Assembly (NCBI RefSeq): GCF_036588685.1
Contig: NW_026963295.1
Span: 4,712,001-4,776,000 of the forward strand
DNA length: 64,000 nt
Direction of reading: 5' to 3'
DNA from: Mytilus trossulus
Taxonomy: Eukaryota; Mollusca; Bivalvia; Mytilida; Mytilidae
Every line of letters begins with the position of its first letter. The stretch's first letter is position 1. The notes beneath the pieces are model-generated. The model was not told the origin of the DNA. It searched no databases and worked only from the letters and a program-made list of their open reading frames with translations. The position numbers and the translations under genes were made by a program. Shown here in pieces: positions 45,830 to 58,435 of the stretch.

Positions 45830-46190
45830 TTGTCTGACAGGTTTCACCTGACTATGAGCTAAATTTTATGTTTTATTGAATCAGGTTTAGTTTTGTGGTT
45901 TGGTCTATCAATTAAATTATACTAATAGGGTATATTTTTCGGATACTATAAGCAATGCCACTATATATTTGGTTCATTTGGTTCTAAGTTGGTCATGTGT
46001 GATTGACAAATTTCATCTGACCTTGACCTCATTTTCATGGTTCATTGGACAACTTTTAATTTTTGTGGTTCGGTCTATAACAGTAACTAGGTAGCAATTG
46101 GGTCACTACATTTGGTGTTTGGAATTATATTTTGGTTTGCATGTCTGTCTGTCATGTTTTATATGACATTGACGTCATTGTTATTTTTAA
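45830..46190 (+). repeat. ~160-bp repeat family, about two degenerate units
   Basis: Blocks of TGTCTGACAGGTTTCACCTGAC...TTGTGGTTTGGTCTAT and GATTGACAAATTTCATCTGACCTTGACC...TTGTGGTTCGGTCTAT succeed each other. Inverse copies are at 49990-50160 and 50380-50770. The frame at 45900 is repeat. Confidence 0.75.
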
Positions 46191-46598
46191 AAAGATGCAG
46201 ATTTAGAAGGACAGGGGGTGAGCCTACCTGAATGAGCTTGATATATGTTAGATACATAGACTATATAGACCTTTTACTTGTGAGTATCACCCACACGTTG
46301 GCCTGGTAGTGACTCCATCCTAAACCCCAAGGATTCCAGCAATCAAACGTTTAAATAAATTGTGTAAAACATTGAATGATACAGACAATGTCTTTGTAAA
46401 GACTTGCATTTCCTAACATCTATATTGTGTTTTGTTATTTGTAGGAACTTGCAAATACAGGACTGTTTTGAAAGGAATAGAAATAAAACAGAATGACTTA
46501 TTATGACAAAAGATAACAAGCCATGCATAAGTGACAGAAATTTGGTTGCTGAATGGTAAGTTAATTAAATCTATATATATATATATATATATTTCGTT

Positions 46599-47114
46599 AT
46601 GGCTTGTACTCAATTTTCCCCTCATGTGTATATGAACCGTTCATCATTTTTCGACTCTTTAAATTCAAGAGTCTATACTAAATTGAAGTACATTATCTAT
46701 GGCCTTCCAAATACCGTTTCGATCCCTAACATCACTGAAGAGACAGTAATGGTCGACATCCGTATATGGTGTACAAACTTTTGCACTTCATGTTTGTGTC
46801 ATACTATCTTTTCCGCAAGTTTGTTGTTTTCTGTTAAATATTCAATTAAAATTAAGATCCGTTTTGTTACATCTTGTGGTAAATTTATTTGGCAATCGTT
46901 AATGTCAATCAACTGGGTTGAAGAATATCACTGGCTCGACCTGTTAACACTGGATACTTTTAATTTGCAAAACACTCATTTGCAAATCTGCCGTCATCTC
47001 TCCTTAGAGCTACAGTGTCGTGCATATAATTTAAATGTGCTGAATTACACGGGATTCAATAATTTCATTGCTTTTCTACGGTCATTATTATATATATTTT
47101 GTAATTTGATTTAG
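46599..47114 (+). CDS. Unassigned 171-codon open frame, doubtful
   Basis: The frame starts at ATG 46599 and ends at TAG 47112-47114, directly after a TA microsatellite (about 46573-46592). The translation is rich in Leu/Ile/Phe/Ser/Asn and Cys with no domain I recognise and no signal peptide. It is the longest unexplained frame between 38.1 and 61.8 kb. Its lower strand has shorter frames only. AT-rich composition and repeat surroundings make a chance or repeat-derived frame more likely than a gene. Confidence 0.2.
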   Translation: MACTQFSPHVYMNRSSFFDSLNSRVYTKLKYIIYGLPNTVSIPNITEETVMVDIRIWCTNFCTSCLCHTIFSASLLFSVKYSIKIKIRFVTSCGKFIWQSLMSINWVEEYHWLDLLTLDTFNLQNTHLQICRHLSLELQCRAYNLNVLNYTGFNNFIAFLRSLLYIFCNLI

Positions 47115-47515
47115 AAAAACATGGGTTTTTATATATCCCATGGGACAGTGGAAAATCCCTTGGGATTGATCATGATCCCATGGGATTTTAGTTACACCCC
47201 ATAGATTTTTTTTGAGTCCCATGGGACAAAAAAAAAATCCAATGGAACTATAATTATCCCCTGGGATTTCAAATACCCCATGGGACAAAATAAAATCCTA
47301 TGGGATTCAAATAATGAATAAACAATTATGTAGAAAAACATGGGATTTTCAATATCCCATGGGACAGGGGAAAATCCCCTTGGATTGATCATGATCACAT
47401 GGGATTTTGGTTTCACTCTATAGATTTTTTTGGAGTCCCATGGGACCAAAAAATCCAATGGGACTATTATTATCCCATGGGACAAAATAAACTTATAAGG
47501 GATTCAAATAATGAA
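47113..47515. repeat. Two ~217-bp units packed with TCCCATGGGA palindromes
   Basis: AAAACATGGG begins at about 47117 and again at about 47334. Each unit contains a series of ATCCCATGGGA(T/C)-type perfect or near-perfect palindromes separated by A/T runs. Both open frames on the - strand (47088-47288, 47192-47485) are translations of this repeat. Confidence 0.85.
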
Positions 47516-49060
47516 TATACAGTAATGTGTATGTTTAAATGAATTATGTTTGATAGTAAAAAGTTTATCATATATATATGAATGTATTTTTTTTCCATTT
47601 TGTCACAAACATGTTTTTGAATTGTTTATATGACTATAAAGATTATTATTATTTTTAAAAAGTATAATAATATTTTAAATCAAAAAATAAAATCCTTTAA
47701 CTGAAATAAAATGATGACATGTTTAAAAAAGAGAAAAAAACATATCGTTTTGAAATCTTTGTCTTGTTTCTTTTCATATTCTGACAGAAATTGTTTTTGA
47801 CAAAGCACAGTTAATAGTGTATTCTTTTCATGAGGTAAAGTTTATCTGTGTTATAGTTTCATTGCGATACATGAATATGCACACTTTGAATTGTATACCC
47901 TTGCGGTGTTTATGATATCACATTTATATTTGCCAATTTATGAAATAAGCTCTTTTCCATGTAATTTTAGTTTTGTTGTTTCAGCTTGCTATGCACAATC
48001 ATTCAGTCCAGTCCCCTATACAAGAGTCAAGTAAATAAATTATTCCATCCAGTAGAATATTGGGGGCAATATTCCTACAATTCTTAAACAAATATTTTTT
48101 TGCAATCTGTTCTTCAAAGATATTCCTTCGTACATCTTTATTGGATGGAGCGATTTACATGAGTGGACAAAGCAAGTTCATTTAGACCACAAAATACTAA
48201 TATTTTTTTTTCATTCGTCGATAATTACGTTTTTGCATTTACATGAATAAGTTTTTGTCCATCTATGATCATGATGATATTACTCCTTCTTATTTATTAT
48301 GTTGAAATGTCCACTTTATTACGTAGGAAATAAACACATTCCGTTTTTATATATTAATAGAAAAGTCACACTATGTAGAAAATATCAACTATATAAGTTT
48401 TCTCTTCAGTATTGACCTATTGAATGATGATCATGAAAACCAAGATGTCTGCATGATCTACAAGTATTCAAAACTCAAAATTATAAATGAAGAAAAATTC
48501 AGCAATAAAATGGTTAATTATCATGTTTATGAACATTTTGATAAACTTACATTTGAATATTAATTGTAAGTACTCTTATTTTACTGCTTTGTGTATATGG
48601 TTTTCATATCAGTTGTATATTGCCTTGTTGCAGTCTTTTGAGTTAAGCCAATTGCAACAAATGTTGACAGTTTGTTCAAATGATGTGCTGTTATAAAAAC
48701 CACTATCCCAGGTTAGGGGTTGATTGAGTGCTCACAAAATGTTTATTTAATTAGTTGTTATTGGCTTTGAATTAGCTGTCAGTAACTGTGAGTACTAACA
48801 GATCTGCAAGTTGAGTCTTTTTTGTTGAAGGGAAAGAATAAACTTCCAGCCACATCCGGTTTGTGGTTTTCTGCTTTAATTTGTTGCATTCAAATGAGTT
48901 AATAAAAAGGAGAATGAAATCGGGAATTTATCAAAATAACCTGACTCAAGAGCAGAAAAAAACCCCTTTAAACTGATTTTTATAGTTTTTATATTGAACT
49001 GATACTTGCACCACTGTAATTAATTAGAGGATGATTTGGAGGCAGCTAACATATTAACCA
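47516..49060. other. Intergenic, nothing supported
   Basis: AT-rich. The frame at 48487-48696 has a hydrophobic start but no other support. A CTTCCAGCCACATCCGGTTTG block near 48843 is a fragment of the 26970-27440 repeat family. Confidence 0.4.
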
Positions 49061-49345
49061 TGCCACATTTTATAAGAGTCTGTCCCAAGTAAGCGTGTTT
49101 TTCAGTGTTTGTCAATTGTTGCTATATATCATATTTGTTTTTTTTCTTGTTTATTGTTTTGTGCAAAAATCAGGCACTTAGCTTTCGCCTTTGCATTGTT
49201 TTACATTTGTTATTTCATGGCCTTTTATATATTACTATGCAGTATAAGGTTTGCTCATTGTCGAAGGCTGTACAGTGAACTATTTTTGTTAAATCTAATG
49301 TTATTTGATCTCTATTGGATAAAAGTTTCCGTGGCAATCATACCG
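49060..49345 (-). repeat. Dispersed repeat (family of 26970-27440), diverged
   Basis: Contains CTGTCCCAAGTAAGCGTG, TCAGTGTTTGTCAATTGTTGC, ATTTCATGGCCTTTTATATATTACTATG and TTTGCTCATTGTCGAAGGCTGTAC, in the same order as 27220-27370. The frame at 49109-49411 is this repeat. Confidence 0.7.
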
Positions 49346-49989
49346 CTTCTTAGTTTTATATCAACCTGGCTATATTTCACCTGTCCAAAATCAGGAGCCG
49401 CCTGTACATAGTTCAGGGGTTAATGTTGGTTCACGTCTGTCAAAAATATTTTTTCATAAATCGTTTTTATTTTAAAAATTAGTCTGGTATACTAGTATTT
49501 GAAGTTTAAAATGATGTTTTGTTTCAAATTTTGTTTGTGGAGTTTTCTTTTTATAGATGACTATATCATGTATCGGGGATGTGTTTTCTCAATATTTTCA
49601 GGTCATTATTTGCCTCTAAAAAGATATTGCATTGCTTACATCCGCGGGTGGATAGTTTTCTCACTTATCATACCACATCTTATTTTCATAATAATCATTT
49701 CTCAAGAGCATTAACTTTTTATAGAAGTGGACTTGCCATTTAGGTTTTGTTAACTTCTGTAAATCTTTTTTTGTTGATAATTTCTTTTGTTTATAGTTCC
49801 CCTTTATCTTTAATGTTCTTGCCCTACAGATAAAGGGCTAAACATTATCCTTTAATGACTTTAACTACTATAACTTAATAAGTAGGCAACGGAGTATTTG
49901 CACATATCTTGTCTTGCTCCCCATTTTTACTGATTAATATTATCAATATTCTTTGAAAATGAAGTGTTAGTTATATTAATCTCGGCAGT

Positions 49990-50770
49990 CAGACATCTTC
50001 GTATTTTTATATGACACCTTGCAGTCATTCCGTGCACCAAAATAAGTAGATATATGCTTATAATATCTGATAAAATGACAAAACCAAGAAAACTTTGACC
50101 AAAGAACCCTTAACTTCGTTTACGGTTATAGGAATCTGCTAGACAGACATGTACACATTGCAATCGTTACATCCACCAAATATAAGTTACCTGTTGTAAA
50201 TGCCTTTACCAAGTCAGGAATAGGACAGTTGTTGTCCATTCGTTTGTTGTGTTTTATCCTTTGATTTTGCCATTTGATTAGGGACTTTTCGTTTTAAATT
50301 TTCCGCGGTGTTCAGTATTTTTGTGATTTTACTTTATACCTGTTGCTTAGAGCATAATTATGACAAACTGACAAATCAATGCGAATCTTTTATTGACAAA
50401 TGAACCATGAAAATAAAGTCAAGGTCATATAAAACATGTCAGACAGACAGGTGCATCTTACAGTCATTCCATTCACCAAATATAGCGGCATTATTGCTTA
50501 CAGTATCCGAAAAATTGACCAAACCACAAAAACTAAACTTTGTCCAATGTCCTATGAAAATAAAATCAAGTAATTAAGGTCAGACGGATGCACCTTAAAA
50601 TCATTCCATAAATCTAACAAGGTTGACCTGCTAATTTAAAAATAAGAAAATAGAAAACTGACAAAAAAACAAAAAAATAACATTGAGCAATGAACCATGA
50701 AAATGTGGTGTAGCTCGAATAAAACATGTCAGACTAATATGTACATCCTTAAAAAATGTCAGACACCAAA
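49990..50770 (-). repeat. Inverted ~160-bp repeat family copies with an inserted dispersed repeat
   Basis: Units with TTGCAGTCATTCCGTGCACCAAA, CAATCGTTACATCCACCAAATATAA, TACAGTCATTCCATTCACCAAATATA and AAATGAACCATGAAAATAAAGTCAAGGTC are inverses of 45830-46190. The segment 50205-50335 is a copy of the 16378-16515 family. Confidence 0.7.
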
Positions 50771-50889
50771 TCTACTTGAAATTTTGATACAGTATAAGAA
50801 AAAACTGATTTTATCCATCGGATCACCAGCAGTGATGATGATACAAGGCTGACAATACATTCTGTACATATAATTCGTCTAAACATCAC

Positions 50890-53800
50890 ACAAAGATGAT
50901 TATAGAAGAGAACAAGGTCCATTCTTATTAAATAGTTAGATACATTAATATAACATAGCTTTAAATCAATTCTGATAGCATAGTATTAAGCACATCATTA
51001 TAGAGTTCCATTAATAGTACATACTTATAGCACAGTACTAAGTACATTTTTATAGCGAGAACTATGTCCTTTCTTATAAGATAACACTAGGTAGATTTTT
51101 ATAACATCGTACTAGTTCAATACATATACCATTCAACTAATTACTAGTACATTATAATAGCAAACTGAAGGTCTTTTCTTATAGCATAGAACTAAATATA
51201 TTATCATAGCATTCCCCTAATTACATTATTAAAGCTGAGAACCATATCAATTCTTATAGCATAGCACTAAGTACATTATTATAGCAAGAACTAGGTTCAT
51301 TATTATAGCATAACACAAGGTAACCTGTTATGACACAATACTTGGTCCATTCCATTATAATTCCATTGAGTACATTATTATACCATAGCACTAGATTCTT
51401 TCTTATAGCATAACACTAAGTCCACTGATAAAGCAACCCACCAAGTACATTATTATAGCATAGCATTATAGCATAGCATTTCGATTACTCTTATGAATTC
51501 CACTAAGTACTCATTAAGATGTTTGAGAAGCACTACCCTTTCTCTACCAAATGTGGAGGAGACTGGATCAGTCATCTGTGTTAGCGAAGCTGTACCCTTA
51601 CTCAATCACATGCATATGAGACAAGCTTGGGTTCTCAATTAGGTGCATATGAGACAAGCTTGGGTTCTCTACCAGAATGAGAAGCTGTACCCTTACTCTT
51701 TCACACAAAGATGACAATGTATCCGTACTCATTTACATGTATGAGGAATTGTATTGTAACTCACTCATTTGAATGAGATACTTGTAATAAACATATCAGA
51801 TGTATCAGTCTGTTTCAGTTACATGTCAAATATATACCAACTTGTACATTATCAATTCATTATCATAGCAATATATAGGTCACTTATTATAGCATAACAC
51901 TAGGAACACTATAATAACTAGTGCTAAGTGGTTTCTTAAAAATTTCAATAATTACATTCTTCTAGCATAGCACAACCCATGATTATAGAGGAGAACAAGG
52001 TCCTTTCTTAAAGAATAGCACTATATACATTAATATAACATAGCTTTAGGTCAATTCTGATAGCATAGTATTAAGCATTTCACTATAGAGTCCATCACTA
52101 GTACATACTTAAAGAACAAGACTAGGTACATATTTATTGCGAAAACTAGGTCCTTTCTTATAAGATAGCACTAGGTAAATTATCATAAAATCGTACTAGG
52201 TCTATTCATATACCATTCTACTAAGTACTAGTACATTATAATAGCAAACTGAAGATCCTTTTCTTATAGCATAGCACTAAATATATTATCATAGCATTCC
52301 CCTAAGTACATTATTAAAGCTGAAAACTATATCAATTCTTAAAACATAGCACTAAGAACATTAAAATAGCAAGAACTAGGTCCATTTTTATAGCATAATA
52401 CTAGGTAACCTGTTATGACACAATACTTGGTCCATTCCTATATAATTCCATTGAGTACATTATTATACCCTAGCACTAGGTCCTTTCTTATAGCATAACA
52501 CTAACTCCACTGATAAAGCAACCCACCAAGTACATTATTATAGCATAGCACTAGGTTCATTATTATAGCATAGCATTTCGATTACTCTTATGAATTCCAC
52601 TAAGTACTCATTAAGATGTTTGAGAAGCACTACCCTTTCTCTACCAAATGTGGAGGAGACTGGATCAATCATCTGTGTTAGCGAAGCTGTACCCTTACTC
52701 AATCACATGCATATGAGACAAGCTTGGGTTCTCAATTAGGTGCATATGAGACAAGCTTGGGTTCTCTACCAGAATGAGAAGCTGTACCCTTACTCTTTCA
52801 CACAAAGATGACAATGTATCCGTACTCATTTACATGTATGAGAAATTGTATTGTAACTCACTCATTTGAATGAGATACTTGTAATAAAAATATCAGATGT
52901 ATCAGCCTGTTTCAGTTACATGTCAAATATATACCAACTTGTACATTATCAATTCATTATCATAGCAATATATAGGTCACTTATTATAGCATAACACTAG
53001 GAACACTATAATAACTAGTGCTAAGTGGTTTCTTAAAAATTTCAATAATTACATTCTTCTAGCATAGCACAACCCATGATTATAGAGGAGAACAAGGTCC
53101 ATTCTTATAGAATAGCACTATATACATTAATATAACATAGCTTTAGGTCAATTCTGCTAGCATAGTATTAAGCATTTCACTATAGAGTCCATCACTAGTA
53201 CATACTTAAAGAACAAGACTAGGTGCATATGTATTGCGAAAACTAGGTCCTTTCTTATAAGATAGCACTAGGTAAATTATTATAAAATCGTACTAGGTCT
53301 ATTCATATACCATTCTACTAAGTACTAGTACATTATAATAGCAAACTGAAGATCCTTTTCTTATAGCATAGCACTAAATATATTATCATAGCATTCCCCT
53401 AAGTACATTTTATTAAAGCTGAAAACTATATCAATTCTTAAAACATAGCACTAAGAACATTATTATAGCAAGAACTAGGTCCATTTTTATAGCATAACAC
53501 TAGGTAACCTGTTATGACACAATACTTGGTCCATTCCTATATAATTCCATTGAGTACATTATTATACCCTAGCACTAGGTCCTTTCTTATAGCATAACAC
53601 TAAGTCCACTGATAAAGCAACCCACAAAGTACATTATTATAGCATAGCACTAGGTTCATTATTATAGCATAGCATTTCGATTACTCTTATGAATTCCACT
53701 AAGTACTCATTAAGATGTTTGAGAAGCACTTCCCTTTCTCTACCAAATGTGGAGGAGACTGGATCAATCATCTGTGTTAGCGAAGCTGTACCCTTACTCA

Positions 53801-56800
53801 ATCACATGCATATGAGACAAGCTTGGGTTCTCAATTAGGTGCATATGAGACAAGCTTGGGTTCTCTACCAGAATGAGAAGCTGTACCCTTACTCTTTCAC
53901 ACAAAGATGACAATGTATCCGTACTCATTTACATGTATGAGAAATTGTATTGTAACTCACTCATTTGAATGAGATATTTGCACAAAACATATCAGATGTA
54001 TCAGCCTGTTTCAGTTACATATCAACTATATACCAACTTGTACATTATCATAGCAATATATAGGTCACTTATTATAGCATAACACTAGGAACACTATAAT
54101 AACTAGTGCTAAGTGGTTTCTTAAAAATTTCAATAAATAAATTTCATTCTTCTAGCATAGCACAACCCATGATTATAGCAGAGAACAAGGTCCATTCTTA
54201 TAGAATAGCACTATATACATTAATATAACATAGCTTTATATCCATTCCGATAGCATAGTATTAAGCACATCATTAAAGAGTCCATTTATAGTACATACTT
54301 ATAGAACAGCACTAGGTATATTTTTATAGCGAAAACTAGGTCCTTTCTTATAAGATAGCACTAGATAAACTATTATAACATCGTACTAGGTCTATTCATA
54401 TACCATTCCACTTAGTACTAGTACATTATACTAGCAAAGTAAAGATCCTTTTCTTATAGAATAGCACTAAATATGTTACCATAGCTTTCCCTTAGTACAT
54501 TATTTAAGCTGAGAACTAAATCAATTCTTATAGCATAGCACTAAGTACATTATTATAGCAAGAACAAGGTCCATTATTATAGCATAACACTAGGTAACCT
54601 GTTATGACACAATACTTGGTCCATTCCTATATAATTCCATTGAGTACATTATTATACCCTAGCACTAGGTCCTTTCTTATAGCATAACACTAAGTCCACT
54701 GATAAAGCAACCCACCAAGTACATTATTATAGCATAGCACTAGGTTCATTATTATAGCATAGCATTTCGATTACTCTTATGAATTCCACTAAGTACTCAT
54801 TAAGATGTTTGAGAAGCACTACCCTTTCTCTACCAAATGTGGAGGAGACTGGATCAGTCATCTGTGTTAGCGAAGCTGTACCCTTACTCAATCACATGCA
54901 TATGAGACAAGCTTGGGTTCTCAATTAGGTGCATATGAGACAAGTTTTGGTTCTCTACCAGAATGAGAAGCTGTATCCTTACTCTTTCACACAAAGATGA
55001 CAATGTATCCGTACTCATTTACATGTATGAGAAATTGTATTGTAACTCACTCATTTGAATGAGATATTTGCACAAAACATATCAGATGTATCAGCCTGTT
55101 TCAGTTACATATAAACTATATACCAACTTGTACATTATCATAGCAATATATAGGTCACTTATTATAGCATAACACTAGGAACACTATAATAACTAGTGCT
55201 AAGTGGTTTCTGAAAAAATTCAATAAATAAATTACATTCTTCTAGCATAGCACAACCCATGATTATAGCAGAGAACAAGGTCCATTCTTATAGAATAGTA
55301 CTTTATACATTAATATAACATAGCTTTACGTACATTCCGATAGCATAGTATTAAGCACATCATTAAAGAGTCCATTTATAGTACATACTTGTAGAACAGC
55401 ACTAGGTACATTTTTAAAGCGAAAACTAGGTCCTTTCTTATAAGATGGCACTAGATAAACTATTATAACATCGTACTAGGTCTATTCATGTACCATTCCA
55501 CTAAATACTAGTACATTATAATAGCAAACTGAAGATCCATTTCCTATAACATAGAACTAAATATTTTATTATAGCATTACCCTAAGTACATTATTAAAGC
55601 TGAGAACCATATAAATTCTTATAGCATAGCACTAAAAACATTATTATAATAAGAACTAGGTCCATTATTATAGCAGAACACTAGGTTACCTGTTATAACA
55701 CAATACTAGGTCCATTCCAATACAATACCACTGATTACATTATAATACCATAGCATTAAGTCCTTTCTTATAGCATAGCACTAAGTCCATTGATAAAGCA
55801 ACCCACCAAGTACATTATTATAGCATAGAACTAGGTTCATTATTATAGCATAATATTAAGATTATTCATATAAATTCCACTAAGTACTCATTAAGATGTT
55901 AGAGAAGCACTTCCCTTTCTTTACCAAATGTGGAGGAGACTGGATCAGTCATCTGTGTTAGCGAAGCTGTACCCTTACTCAATCACATGCATATGAGACA
56001 AGCTTGGGTTTTCAATTAGGTGCATATGAGACAAGCTTGGGTTCTCTACCAGAATGAGATGCTGTACCCTTACTCTTTTACACAAAGATGACAATGTATC
56101 CGTACTCATTTACATGTATGAGAAATTGTATTGTAACTCAATCATTTGAATGAGATACATGTACAAAACATATCAGATGTATCAGGTTGTTTCAGTTACA
56201 TATCAAATATATACCAACTTGTACATTATCATAGCAATATATAGGTCACTAATTATAGCATAACACTAGGAACACTATAATAACTAGTGCTAAGTGGTTT
56301 CTTAAAAAGTTCAATAATAACATTCTTCTAGCATAGCACAACCCATGATTATAGCAGAAAACAAGGTGAATTCTTATAGAATAGCACTATATACATTAAT
56401 ATAACATAGCTTTAGGTCAATTCTGATAGCATAGTATTAAGCACATCACTGTAGAGTTCATTACTAGTACATACTTATAGAACAACACTAGGTACATATT
56501 TATTGCGAAAACTAGGCCCTTTCTTATAAGATAGCACTAGGTAAATTATTATAAAATCGTACTAGGTCTATTCATATACCATTCCACTTAGTACTAGTAC
56601 ATTATAATAGCAAAGTAAAGATCCTTTTCTTATAGAATAGCACTAAATATGTTATCATAGCATTCCCCTAAGTACATTATTAAAGCTGAGAACTAAATCA
56701 ATTCTTATAGCATAGCACTAAATACATTATTATAGCAAGAACTAGGTCCATTATTATAGCATAACACTAGGTAACCTGTTATGACACAATACTTGGTCCA

Positions 56801-58345
56801 TTCCTTTATAATTCCATTGAGTACATTATTATACCCTAGCACTACGTCCTTTCTTATAGCATAACACTAAGTCCACTGATAAAGCAACCCACCAAGTACA
56901 TTATTATACTATAGCGTATCACTAGGTTCATTATTATAGCATAGCATTTCGATTACTCTTACGAATTCCACTAAGTACTCATTGAGATGTTTGAGAAGCA
57001 CTACCCTTTCTCTACCAAATGTGGAGGAGATTGGATCAGTCATCTGTGTAAGGGAAGCTGTACCCTTACTCAATCACATGCATATGAGACAAGCTTGGGT
57101 TCTCAATTAGGTGCATATGAGACAAGCTTGCGTTCTCTACCAGAATGAGAAGCTGTATCCTTACTCTTTCACACAAAGATGACAATGTATCCGTACTCAT
57201 TTACATGTATGAGAAATTGTATTGTAACTCAATCATTTGAATGAGATACATGTATAAAAACATATCAGATGTATCAGGTTGTTTCAGTTACATATCAAAT
57301 ATATACCAACTTGGACATTATCATAGCAATATATAGGTCACTTATTATAGCATAACACTAGGAACACTATAATAACTAGTGCTAAGTGCTTTCTTAAAAA
57401 TTTCAATAATTACATTCTTCTAGCATAGCACAACCCATGATTATAAAGGAGAACAAGGTCAATTCTTATAGAATGTACTATATACATTAATATAACATAG
57501 CTTTATGTCCATTCCGAAAGCATAGTATTAAGCACATCACTAAAGAATCCATTTATAGTACATACTTATAGAACAGCACTAGGTACATTTTTATAGCGAA
57601 AACTAGGTCCTTTCTTATAGGATAGCACTAGATAAACTATTATAACATCGTACTAGGTCTATACCATTCCACTAAGTACTTGTACATTATAATAGCAAAC
57701 TGAAGGTCCTTTCGTATAGCATAGCACTAAATATATTAGCATAGAATTCCCCTAAGTACATTATTAAAGCTGAGAACTATGTCAATTCTTATAGCACTAA
57801 GTACATTCTTCTAGCAAGAACTAGGTCCATTATTATAGCATAACACTAGGTTACCTGTTATAACACAATACTAGGTCCATTCTAATACAATTCCACTAAT
57901 TAAATTAATATACCATAGCATTAGGTCCTTTCTGATAGCATAGCACTAAGTCCACTGATAAAACGAACCCATCAAGTACATTATTATAGCATAGAACTAG
58001 GTTCATTATTATAGTATATCACTTAGATTATTCTTATAAATTCCACTAAGTACTCATTAAGATGTTGGAGAATCACTACCTTTTCTATACCAAATGTGGA
58101 AGGGACTGGATCAGTCATCCGTGTTAGCGAAGCTGTGCCCTTACTCAATCACATGCATTTGAGACAGGGTTGGGTTCTCAATTAGGTGCATCTGAGACAA
58201 GCTTTGGTTCTCTACCAGAATGAGAAGCTGTACCCTTACCATTTCACACAAAGATGACAATATATCCGTACTCAATTACATGTACGAGAAATCATAGTGT
58301 AACTCTAGTACTAGATACATTAATATAACACAGCTTTTGCTCAAT
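50890..58345 (+). repeat. Satellite array: seven ~1.09-kb higher-order units of 25-bp monomers
   Basis: TTAAGATGTT-type markers lie at 51514, 52611, 53710, 54800, 55891, 56982 and 58057, giving steps of 1097, 1099, 1090, 1091, 1091 and 1075 bp. About 0.7 kb of each unit is made of degenerate 25-bp monomers, consensus near TTATTATAGCATAGCACTAGGTCCA. The remaining ~0.39 kb begins GAGAAGCACTACCC and carries its own doublet GCATATGAGACAAGCTTGGGTTCTC and an AGCTGTACCCTTACTC repeat. Units 2 and 3 are closest to each other. Every copy is free of long reading frames. Confidence 0.95.
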
Positions 58346-58369
58346 TCTGATATCATAGTAATGTAATGA

Positions 58370-58435
58370 CGTACAGGCATTTCTGCATGTAGAAAATGGT
58401 TGATTAAATCTGGTTTTATAGCTAGCTAAAAAGAG
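58370..58435 (+). repeat. Repeat fragment beside the satellite edge
   Basis: GCATTTCTGCATGTAGAAAATGGTTGATTAAATCTGGTTTTATAGCTAGCTAAA is shared (with differences) with 29645-29705. Confidence 0.6.

Noticed and set aside
47088-47485. Two - strand frames with repeated VPWDS-like steps
   Set aside because: Translations of the TCCCATGGGA palindrome repeat.
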